Source: Bolinopsis microptera (taxonomy: Eukaryota > Ctenophora > Tentaculata > Lobata > Bolinopsidae). From it: DNA of 64,000 nucleotides. Both the position numbers and the translations under genes were made by a program. Below the pieces are notes generated by a model. That model searched no databases and had not been told where the DNA came from. It saw only the letters and a program-made list of their open reading frames with translations. The stretch's first letter is position 1. Each line of letters starts with the position of its first letter. Location of the stretch: NCBI RefSeq assembly GCF_026151205.1, contig NC_087073.1:13535837-13599836 (forward strand), written 5' to 3'. Positions 25,109 to 37,200 of this stretch are shown one piece after another.

Positions 25109-25228
25109 CTAGACATAGATTCCAGACCACAGGAGGGTAAAGAGGGTGCCGAACCCGAGGAAGGAGGCTGCGGTGAGGGATAACATTAGTTCCATGGAAA
25201 GTGTCCTGCTGAACTTAGTAGAGGTCAC
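25109..25228 (-). CDS. TMEM258: TMEM258 last coding exon
   Basis: An acceptor CAG lies at 25229-25231, and the exon opens with GTG ACC TCT ACT AAG. It encodes 39 residues ending GIYV and a TAG stop at 25109-25111. The second membrane helix ([18 protein letters not shown]) and the terminal GIYV correspond position for position with the family. No alternative frame is open across it, and it is too short to stand out as an ORF on its own. Confidence 0.9.
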   Translation of the reverse strand: MTSTKFSRTLSMELMLSLTAASFLGFGTLFTLLWSGIYV

Positions 25229-28200
25229 CTGTGGGGAGATATTATGTTAGTCAATGTTACAGTATAACAGAAAGCACTTTAGGTTCATATTTCTTTGCAG
25301 AAGAATCGGTCCCTTACTCGTGCAAATTCGACGAAGAATAAACGTTGATTTTTGTGTCTTTTATAAACGTTTATGATAGCATGTGACACGTCAACAGATC
25401 AGGCTAGTAAGGCTAGTAAATAAAAGGTAATGCTTTTATGACACCGTGGTTATTGTGAAAAGATAATAATGAAGGTATAATGATTGACTTATGCTTTTGA
25501 ACGAACATGATTGAAAGTTGGCACTATGCCGCCATAGTGCCACAAGAGTGCCACGACAGTGCCATCGGGATCCGGATGTATGACCCAATTTATAGCAATA
25601 TTTTAAAAATATGTCAACGTGCGCTGAGAAAACGGGAAAAATCGCGCAGAGCAGAGCTTTCGATGTTGTGATCGTTACAGTAGTTAAGTTTCATAATTAA
25701 TTAATAGACGTTGAGAATGAGATATTAATGACATCATACAGACCAGTGATCTTTTATCAGAAAACTTATTAAACGTCTCTTGATTTAAAAATCGTGCTGG
25801 CATAGCAACCAACAAGGCGACGCTACAAAAAATAATACCTAATTAAGCACTTAAGTAGAGCTTTGCTTTAAAGAGCATTGCTTTATACAGGGTGGCTATT
25901 TACACTCTCTTGTGAGATCTCTACTTCCCGTCCATATTCCAAGAAACGTGACCTCTAATTCCCACCTAATTTATACTGAATTACATCTTGATCTCGTACG
26001 GCCTGTGATAAAAATCTTAGTTGTAGTGAACGTACGGAACGTTCACTAAAAATAGTTTGTGAACGCGTTCGCTAAAACATTTTAACGTTCGGAACATAAG
26101 GAACGTTAATTGCTATTATGAAATTAAAACTATCGGAAAAATTATCAAAATATTGACTAACGTTCACTAAAGTTCACAAACGTTCACTACAAAATGATAC
26201 GTTCAGTACGACTAAGTTCAGCGTTCACTACAATTAAGATAAAAATAGACAGAGCGACAAATCAGCACATTTTATAATACCCAATACAAGTCACACACAC
26301 GGCCCGGTTACTCCATCACATACAAAGCTGGACACGTACAGCCATGACACGTACAGCAATGATCACGTACAGCCAGGACACGCACAGCCAGGACACGCAC
26401 AGCCAGGACACATACAGTCATGGTCGCATACAGACAGGACACATACAGCCATGGACACGTACAGCCATGATCACGTACAGCCATGGTCGCATACAGCCAG
26501 GCACATACAGCCAGGACACATACAGCCATGACACGCACAGCCAGGACACGTACAGCCAGGACACGTACAGCCATGCCACGTACAGTCATGGTCGCGCTGC
26601 CCGTTGGTCAGCTCCTTGTTACCCGATCTTGAGGCGACGTACGACACCTCGTTGACCCAATCAATGTCTGGAAGGCTGCAAATTTTCACATGCCCAGCTC
26701 TTAAGATTCTTATGAAGTTGTATTGTATTGTGCGAAATGACGATACATAGAGGCTGCAAAATTATGAGGACTACCAGTTCCTGGTGGAACCTAAGCGATC
26801 CATGATATCACGACAGGCCCTAGTTACCATTGCTACTACGGCAATGAAAACGTTTATTCCACACAAACCTTTGGTTTTAACTTCGATTTGACAAAAGGAC
26901 CCTCAAAATATAGTCAAAGATTATCAATGAATATTTTCCTGCAGAGGGACACGTACACCAGGCTTGACGAATGGAGTTTGGGGAAAAATCATATCAGCTC
27001 GGACATTGGAGCCGCCCTAAGTCGAGTGCCTCGTTATAGTCGTAAGAGATAAAGCAGACTATTTTCGTTTAAAGTTGCCGAAGTGTTGCAAGATGAAATT
27101 TGCCTGTAAGTGTTGCAACTTTGCAAGATGAAATGAAATCCAGCACACGTCTAATCAGAAATCAGCATCAATTATCCAGGGAATGAGAGAATGAGGCTGT
27201 CCTTATGTACCAAGATATCAAAGAATAGAGCGCAGGTACATAAACTAACAATTTCGTTTTACTTTTAGGTCTCAATTAAATTCAGCTGTGTAATATTTTC
27301 AATTCTTTCTGCAAGAAATAGTCAAATAACGGAGTAGTTCGCTGTTTATTAGTCTCATGTTTGAAATACTGATATCTGGATATTATCCGGTTGGAAGAGA
27401 CAAGGACAAGTGAAACAAGGAAGTTAGGAGTAAGGGCAAATTTTCGGCGTCAACGCCATCTTCAGGCTAAAATTGTTATAAATGTTAGTATATAATAAAT
27501 GCTTCTATACTAGTTAAAATGCTAAATTGAAATTACACACACTGAATACAGGTTACATCAAATGGTATTATACATTACATGTAATGTATTATACTAATTA
27601 TATACTAACATTCATAACAATTTTAGCCTGAAGATGGCGTTGACGCCGAAAATTTGCCCTTACTTCTAACTTCCTTGTTTCACTTGTCCTTGTCTCTTCC
27701 AACCGGATAATATCCAGATATCAGTATTTCAAGAAATAGTCGTTTGAAGCAATTGTCAGAATTCTTTAATATTTCAAAACTGTTAGTACTTTCTGATAAT
27801 GTAAATATATTAGAAACTATTTACAGGGATCAGGAGCCGAGTACTGTACGTGACGTTGGGGTGATGGGTCATATTTACAGCTAAAGAGTAGATATCTCAA
27901 CTGTTAGTTTTATTGTTTACATTCAATATCGGATCTTTTTAAAACTAAAAAATTATGTTTAATGAGCTGTTTAAAGTAATTTCTGAGTGGGTATCTTATA
28001 TTATACAGTTAGTACCGTGATTTCTCAACAGTTAGTACCGCAAAAGCCGGCAAAAGGGTGTGTGTGTCTTAATTATTATCCGAAAAAACAGTTAGTACCG
28101 CGAAGGGGTGGGTGGGTCTTTTGAAAATTTCAAAATTACTCTTATCTTAGTCGACGTCAAGTCCAAAACTTAGTACCTGATCCCCCCGTTTATAGACAAG

Positions 28201-31200
28201 TTATAAGAATTGTGGAATTCCTACAGAGTACGGGTGCTATTAAAATGTTATTATTTATCGACACCAGCTTTAAAATTAATATTCATCGGATTGCAGTACG
28301 AAGGCGATAAAGTTTAAAATTTAGCTAAGTTAGAAAACTTATTAGATATAAAGATGATCTCTTGCCCCTGGAATCTAAAAGTACTGAGTGATTTTGTTTC
28401 AAGTCAGTGATCTAATATCTGTTGTTTACATATGCATAGCACATACCTTAAATTATACACACCATGTCATTAGTCATTTCCAAGATATCGACGTAGAACT
28501 AGATTTAGAACCTCCTCATAGGTCACGTTTCTTTAATAATTTCTCATCAATTCTTCGCGATATGAATTTGATGATGACCACAGAGACAGCGAATTGGAGG
28601 ACTGTAACCAATAATTTAGTTTCTTGTAACAAAAGTATTTGTTTACCAAATTAATGAATTCTTCTTATAACCCCTTCTAATAGAGAAACTCTATGTAAAA
28701 TTACACTGTACTATTAATTACAATAAAATTAACATGGAAATGGAACAACGAGCTCGGTTACTAGAGTAATTAATAATTAGCAATGATTAGCATTTAATTA
28801 GCATTCAATTAGCATTTAATAGAATTAATGATGAATGATACTGCTAATTTTAGGGCTAAATTTGAGTTGTATATCATAACAAGATGAGCTCTTTTCATAT
28901 TAATTTTAATGAATAAAAAAGACTTAATTTACTGTATACGAACATTACCCAACATGAACATAGTTCCTAATTGATTGCCAAAATAACGTTAGCAGTTATA
29001 AGTTTATACTCTTTTTAATTAAAACTGATTATGTAATGGAGCATTGAATTACTATCTCATATTACATAATATATACGTTAAGTTGTAAATATTCTTTATA
29101 TTTGACGAGGTGATGTACTGTATTCTCATGTACCTTCAATAAATGAATAACATTGGTAGATAAGAGTATATGCAGTTTCACAGTAAAACTATAAATTTTA
29201 GTTCAAGGACTTCATACGATTACTTTTATTTGGTTGCTCCACTTTTCTATTAATATCTTCATAATCGGGTGGAGAAGTGTAGGGTGCAGGACCTGCAGGT
29301 GACGGTCTGTTGATTAACAATAGTGTGTCTCGACTCCAGGTATCAGGTGTTGTGTAGCGGTGTGTAGCTGAAGACGTCCACCAACCTGGTGTGGTCCAAA
29401 CATCTACTGGTTCCAGCGGCCTGTTATTCTTGTGAAGCGCCAGTTTAGTATCAGCCATGTCCAGGATCAAATCTTCGTAGTCTACCAGCACGTTCAGGGC
29501 CTTCTGCTTTACTGTGCTGGCATGTTGCAAAGCTAATTCAGACATCCTTTTAAAAATCAAATGAAAGTCGTTGCAAAGATGCACCTGAGTCTCGACGATT
29601 TTTAACTGGTTGCTTGTTGTTAGATTTTGAACTATATCCTCCACAATTTCTAAAGCAGTGAGATCAACAAAAGCCATCTTCAGATCATTTTCATACCCCT
29701 TAAATTCCTTTCCTTTCTGGTACTTCTTCAGTATGCTCGCCTGCTCTCCCTCAAGTTTGTCAGTGTAGTAGATGATGTGATCCAGTGAGGAGATATACTC
29801 ACACAGCAACTCCTCCCTCTCAACTAGAGACCCGATATCAGCTATCTTGTGTCCCTTCTCCAGACATTCCTTTACCTTCCCAGCGGAGTCGTGGCACTTT
29901 TTCCAGACCTTTGTTTTTTTCAGCTCCGGTTTTTCAATGGTATACATACTGCTGCATTGCAGGCCAAGTGGTTCAGCATAGTTTCCTATCGCCAACCAAG
30001 GCAGGACAACAAACGAAACTAGAAAAAGAAACATGGTATTTAAAATGGAAACGCTTACTTTGCATGCATTTGAGAAGTTGCGCTACGTAAATGTGTCCAT
30101 TAGGGTGGGTAGGTACATGCCAAATTAGAGGGAGGGTAGATTTAACAAATCCCCTGGCACTAAGAGTTACGTGATATGATGAAACTCACTCTCCTTTCTG
30201 CGTTATATTATAGAATAAAGATCCAGGGCAAATTATACAGTTAATACGTGACCACCATTCAACAACTCCGAGACTACTTTAAAGTGATTATTCGAGTAAT
30301 ACGTAGAAAATGGAAAATATGTACTCCTATCTAATACAGGACTTATCTGGCCTGGGTAACAGGACTTATCTGGCCTGGGTAACAGGACTTATCTGGCCTG
30401 GGTAACAGGACTTATCCTTGTAACATATGGCTGTTGGAATGTCCGAATTAAAATGAGTGTTAGAATAAAAATACTGTTCTCTCTCTCTCTCTCTCTCTGT
30501 TCTGGTCAACGGTTTCTGGCGTCCTACTTTAAGAGCGAGGCCTTATCGCAGTGCCCACCGAATGCAACTCCTGCTAAAATACTCTTATATCACAGTGGGG
30601 GGGGGGGGGGGGGGGGGTCAACCTCATTTTACCTCATCCCAATTTTGCCTTTTTTGGCTGCCCGAATGAGGTAAAATGAGGTTGACCCCCCCCCCACAGT
30701 ACTTATCTGGGTTGAAATATACTCTTATCCCACATGTTTTATCCCACATTTTATCTAGGTTGAAATGTGTACCAATGGGTGGCAGCCGTAGTGGCGCCTC
30801 ATTTCCTTGTACTGTAACTGTTATTTAAGTCTTTACAAGATCTTTTGTGTGTAAACACAGACTTCATGATTTTACGTTGCTAGCCAACTGTCTACACCGC
30901 GGCCATTACTGGACGTTTCATAATATGTTATCAGTATTGACAGTAGTACTAAAACGCTCTATGACTATAAACGATCTATAAATAAATATAAATAACTATG
31001 AGTATAAACTATTATACTATGTATACTATGGTCTATGAGTATATACACTATAAATACACTATAAATACTTTATATAACACTATTAGCCCTTTACCGAGTT
31101 ATCTGCAAACTGGTGTTAGTGTATTTTACTTACACTAAAGTTTAAAAACGTTCGTCGGCAGGTGGGGCTAGGTGAGTGTGTACATTGTACTTTAAATAGT

Positions 31201-34200
31201 AGTTACTAGGCTAATCTGTATGTACACAGGATAAAGACTTTGGTAAGATGCCAGAACCGTCTAGAGACCTTTTATAGTTATTCAACTAGTGTTCCCAGTG
31301 TGCAGTTGAATTAGTGCTTCCAACAATTAAAATTGTAATTAATATATTGCTGTGCATTACTAACAGAAAATGGTGCACATAAAGTGTGATGATACATTCG
31401 TCTCAGTGATGTACAGGGTGGGCTACGAATTACTGACCTTTTCTAAACTGCTCTAGTTTGGTCATTTCAAATCCAATCTTCACAAACTTGGTCTTATCTT
31501 GAATCGAAGCTTAGATAAATGTGATACTAAAGTGTCTCACTCTCTATCACACTCTCTCCCCATTTACAGCTCCCCTAATTACAGCCTTGGTATATAATTA
31601 GGTAATTTGGCAGTAGTACCAGGAGCCGCAAGATTGGCTATTAAGTATTACTACATATTACCTTCATGTAAATGAGTTTGGTGTCTGCAATTATCCTTCT
31701 ACCACCTACAGCAAGAACATGTAACCAGCACCACGAACAAAGGATACTCAGAACCTCAACAACTTAGAAGATACTGTCTGCCATACTCCTAGAGGCGGGC
31801 AAACTCTATTCATAGGTTAGTCAGGCAGTGGTTCACACTCTTTTGATATCTCTTTAGGGAGATTTGAGGTCTCTCAACCTTTAAACTTAGTTGAGTGTGT
31901 CCCACAACCAAGCAACTTGCCTAGAAGTCCGGCGTTATGTAATATAATGATTCTGGACCTAAGTGGCAAGTAGCTCTATATTTAAAAAAGGAAAAAAAGT
32001 ATTTCTATAGGATACGTATTGGTTGCTCAGAATTAAATTTACTTTAATGTGCGGCCGGTTTCAATTGAGCGAGTTCATGCTTTTTGAACCATTTATACTA
32101 TTGTAATTCAACTGCGATAGTCAAGTCCCGGCCGTAGTCACGTGTTATTCTAGAAATTAATATTACTGTGCATTACTAACAGAAAATGGTGCACATAAAG
32201 CGCTAACCTGCCTTTCTACTAACGATATTCCAAAAATTGATTATCTAAGCTTCAAGATAAGACCACGTTTGTGAATATTGGACTTGAAATTACCAAACTA
32301 GAGCAGTTTAGAAAAGGTCAGAAATTCGTGGCCCACCCTGTAATTGTATTCTGTAAACTTCTGCGTTTTATTGTGAGCTACAGTAACACGTGCTACAGTA
32401 ACACGTGAAACAGTAACACGTGCTACAGTAACACGTGCTACAGTGACACGTGCTACAGTAACACGTGCTACAGTAACACGTGCTACAGTAACACGTGCTA
32501 CAGTAACACGTGCTACAGTAACACGTGCTACAGTAACACGTGCTACAGTAACACGTGCTACAGTAACACGTGCTACAGTAACACGTGCTACAGTAACACG
32601 TGCTACCAGCTACAGTAACACGTGCTACAGTAACACGTGCTACAGTAACACGTGCTACCAGCTACAGTAACACGTGCTACAGTAACACGTGCTACACATT
32701 AGTAATATTACGTGTCACGTGTAAATTGTAGTGTCACGTGTGCAGTGTCACGTGTTTAATAGTTGCACACAAACCAAGCACTGCTGCTGAGGCTATTTAT
32801 AGTATTACATTATATTCCATATCCTGTGATTATAAAACTGCACAACAAAACATGTTGTACGTGATATTCTGTACGTGCTAGTACAAGAAATTAAAACTAT
32901 CTATACGAACCTTCCAGAACCTTTTACAAGCATCTACGAGAAACACACTGAATGAATTATTTAAGAATATTGAATGCAATGTGAATTGTTCTACGTGATT
33001 ATAATATTTTGTACGTGATATGCTGTACATGATATGTTGTACGTGATTGTACATGCCCGCTAACATAATACTTCAGCAAATAGTTTAAATGTCTGCAGGT
33101 GACAGCTAATAATCCTAGGTGGCCTAGTGGTCAGCCGTTAGAGCATACGCCTTCTGCGCAGAAGGTTCAGGGTTAAAATCCCAGTGTCACCTAGTCTAGG
33201 GACTAGGGAGTAGCTAAGGATCCATTGGATTCATGCGATCTCCTCGGTCGACTCAGCCGAATGATAGGAAACTTAATTGAGGGTTAATCGAGAAGGGGTA
33301 CCTGATAAAAGTTCAAGAAACTTCCTAGGATACCCCTTCAGTGCATACTGTATACTATTAACTATTAATCCTGTTCAGGCTCAGAATAACGGAGACTACT
33401 CTAGCTTGCAATTCTAATAACACGTTTGTCAACGATACAATACGGCACACTCGAGTACGTGCATTATCTGTATCCGATATTTTAGAACGATGTACGATAG
33501 TAGGTGATAGTAAGTGATAGTACGTGCCCATCAGATATTGTATCAGATATTCTAGTTAGATAATGATATTGTAAGCATTACGCCGCTCGGGACATGGCAA
33601 CATAAACAAGCGTCACGTGCGAGAAAAAAAGACCGGGACAGCTTCTTTTTGGCCGGGACCAAAACAGAGATTAAGCCGGGACCGGGATTAAGACTGGGAC
33701 CGGGCCGGGATTTTGGCTTAAAAAAATCTTACTTGCAACAATTATTTGATATGCCAATGAAATATCACCCAGCCCTAGCCCCTTTCATTTGATGACTCAT
33801 AGTATATTGATCTTTTAACGCATAATGTAATAATAATAATAATAATAAATTAATTTTATTTTTATACAGCACCAAAAGGTTAAATAATTTAAATTTAACC
33901 CTTATGCTCAGCAAATGTAATGGTGTTAGGTGTATTGAATGTCCTGGAGAAATGAGAATATTCTGTATTTTGATTTTAGAGTAAAACATACTCATTATGG
34001 TGTTTGATTACCCGTATCTATTATAGTATAATTAGCCATTGTGGTTTATCAGTGCAACTACTTTACCTATTACGCGGACATTACCTATGTACTGAGATTA
34101 CAACTAAACCAATAAAATACTTTTCATACCGCGTGACCTTGGATTTTATATATTATCAGCTTTTATTCTGCAAACAGTAAGGATAACAGCATCTAAAAAG

Positions 34201-37200
34201 CTTTGTGTCGCAATATCACATTCATTAAAATTTATTAAAAATTGTATTGAGATGAGCCAGCTTGTCCGGATCTATCTGTGCTGACCTCCTGGCTCAGTTA
34301 CAAGTAAGAGGGCTTTAAGGTGGCGAAACACTTTTTAGGGGAACAGACTGACCCTCAGCCCGAAAAACGTTGAAATGAACTTGTTTCTTGAGTATAACTA
34401 AAACTTAAGAGCAATACAAGTCTATCGACATAGATCAGCTCAAGTCCCCAAATAACCAAAAATTTTGACGGGGACCGGGATTAAGCCGAAATTCCGGTCA
34501 AGACTCGGTGCTACCCACGTGACTTGCCTACGTGCTGACCGCGTGTTAACCACGTGACCTGCTACCGTGAGAAAATACATTGCTAGCAACAATGAAGTGG
34601 GTAATAAACCGTACTAATTAATAATAGCTGCTAGGTGCTGGAAAATGATTTCATTCTTATATTATTCCGCCCTGTGCCACAATAAGGCATCGCTTTGAGT
34701 TACGTGTACAAACTTATAAAACAAGTGTAGAAATAACAAAATGATTGTAGAGAGCTGACAGCATGATTACACAACACTCTTACGAAGCAACATAGAAGCT
34801 TCTAGAAGAAGGTCATTTAGTTGTGTAGTCATGGTGTTCTGTGTTAGTCAGGCGGGGTAGACGAATCCGTACATCATTAATATAATATTTACACAGAACT
34901 TACAAAAACCTACTAAAACTTTTAAAAACAACAACCTCACTGACCGTACAAGAACTTAAAACTATAATCCTTACGAACCTTCCAGAACTTTTTGCAATCA
35001 TCTACGAGAAGCCCACTGAATGACTTATTCAAGAATATTGAATGTAATGTTATAATATGTTGTACGTGATTATAATATTATGTACGTGATATGTTGTACG
35101 TGATAGTACATGCCCGCTAATAACGTAATACTTACAGACTCAAAATAACGGCTCTAACTTGCAATTCTAATAATACGTTTGTCAACAATACGGCACACTC
35201 GAGTGCGTGTTATCTGTATCAGATATTGAGAATTGAGACAACATGGAAACAAGCCTTTTTAGCCGTAATTAATAATTACGGCATAAAAACTAATTATGCC
35301 TGCAATGACTTGGAATCGATCTTACATGGCATGGTAGAGGGATTATATAAACTATAAGTAACTATCCAGTCACTCAGAAGTGCGAAATACTACACTGGTT
35401 CATGGAATGAACGAAATGAAATAAAATGAACATTATCCTAGAATCCCCTAAACTGAGCTAAAACCGATCGGAATCGATTGATTCTAGAATGTCCAGAAAG
35501 GGCTCTAGGGCAATGTTTCCATTTTGGTTTCAGAGTAGTTGAGATTGTGGAAACATTTTAGACAAATTTGGAAACATGCTTTTGTAAGCCTGGATTGACA
35601 TGAAATCGATCTGGTATGGTAGAGGGACATGTGTACTAACATTTCTATCATCAAATGTTAGAACACATGCCACTGTATCATACCATAGCAAATCCAACCC
35701 ATTTCACACTACACGGGACATTTACAGCCAAAATCAGAAGTTGTCAAGTTGTCCCAAATGTTTACAAAATCTCGGATTCATCTTCTGACGTGCTGCGTGC
35801 AGCCCATCAGATAATATTGTAGTTAGATTATATTGTTGTAAGCATTGCGCCGCGCGGGACATGGCAACATAAACAAGCGTCACGTGGCTAGGTCACCTGC
35901 TACCCACGTGACCTGCCCACGTGCTGACCGCGTCTTTAATACGTGACCTGTGTCCGTGAGAAGAGTAGGTAATACATGGCTAGTAGCAATAAAATGTGTA
36001 ATAAACCGTGGCCGTGCTAATTAAAACTAGCTGCTAGGTACAGGTGCTGGAAAAATGTTATTGTTATATTATGCCGTACATAGCGTCGTGTACAGCCTTA
36101 CAAAGTTACAAAGGCCAAGGGTAGACAGAACAAAACGATTACACAACAGTCAACACTAATAAGAAGCTAACGTGAAATTTAACTGTGTAGTTGTGCATGT
36201 TGTACTGTGATATTTACGCTGTGTAGTGTGTACTTCGAATATCATAAATAAACTTTCTTTAGAACTTTAAACAAGAACCTAAAACAACCCAACAAGAACT
36301 TAAAACAACCCTCTAGGATCTTCTACAAAAATATACGGGAATACGGGAATATTACTGAATATTACTGAATGAACATTTAAGAATGTTGAATGTAACGTTA
36401 ATAGGAGTCATGCGATATAAGATTTTGCTAACCCACGTACCCTTCAAAAAGGCGGCCCAAAATATCAAGCTAAAATCGTAATTTACTCAATTTTCTAGTA
36501 AATCAAATTTTGTTTTATGAAGCATTTGAATACCTATAGTAGCTACAGTTATCAAGACTAAATTTCAGAGAAGTTTAGTTAATTTTTATATCGATCTCAT
36601 TTCCAAATCAAGAGTATAACATTGTAAATTGTAAGTCTCTCATTCCTTACCTCATAGACGAAGAACCAAGCCATGAAGAAAGTTCCAATACTCATAAGCA
36701 ACACAGTTAGTTGAGAGTAAAGTCCTGGGTTAATGGGGGATGTGTGGGGTATGTAGTCCAAATCCTGGGGAGGAAGAACTGGGTTAATGGGGGATGTGGG
36801 GGGTATGTAGTCCAAATCCTGGGGAGGAAGAACTGGGTTAATGGGGGAGGTGTGGGGTATGTAGTCCAAATCCTGGGGAGGAAGAACTGGGTTAATGGGG
36901 GATGTGTGGGGTATGTAGTCCAAATCCTGGGGAGGAAGAACTGGGTTAATGGGGGAGGTGTGGGGTATGTAGTCCAAATCCTGGGGAGGAAGAACTGGGT
37001 TAATGGGGGAGTAATGGGGTATGTAGTCCAAATCCTGGGGAGGAAGAACTAGGTTAAGGGGGCCGGGGGGGGGGGTCTTCATCAAAATTCTCTCGAAATT
37101 GATTTTATAGTTGTTTCTGATAGAGGGGAGTGATATCTACCAGCTGCTTTTGGTCCCATGGAAAAATATTGTTCCTAGCCGGAATTATCGCTGGTCAAAG

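Larger units (their letters stand above)
32880..36400 (+). repeat. tandem segmental duplication, 2 long copies and a partial third
   Basis: Copy A (about 32890-34700) and copy B (about 34965-36060) share ordered blocks: ACGAACCTTCCAGAAC, CATCTACGAGAA, GTACATGCCCGCTAA, TTGCAATTCTAATAA, CGGCACACTCGAGT, GGGACATGGCAACATAAACA, CCCACGTGAC, ACGTGCTGACCGCGT and AGCTGCTAGGT. A third start is visible at about 36300 (CTTCTACAAAA...TTAAGAATGTTGAATGTAA). Copy A has two insertions that B lacks (33075-33376, a SINE, and about 33620-34512); B has one that A lacks (about 35227-35810). No coding content recognised. Confidence 0.8.

Noticed and set aside
26308-26689. Overlapping frames on both strands across the 26.3-26.6 kb repeat
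   Set aside because: Arise from the 15-bp minisatellite; open on both strands at once and of low complexity.
28388-28654. Possible exon ending ICLPN
   Set aside because: An acceptor-like AG precedes part of it, but no partner exon or family match was found.
32443-32670. [10 protein letters not shown] repeat protein
   Set aside because: Translation of the CACGTG minisatellite.
36711-37052. Plus-strand frame with [18 protein letters not shown] repeats
   Set aside because: Antisense shadow of the 54-bp TMEM258 acceptor repeat; the minus strand explains the sequence.
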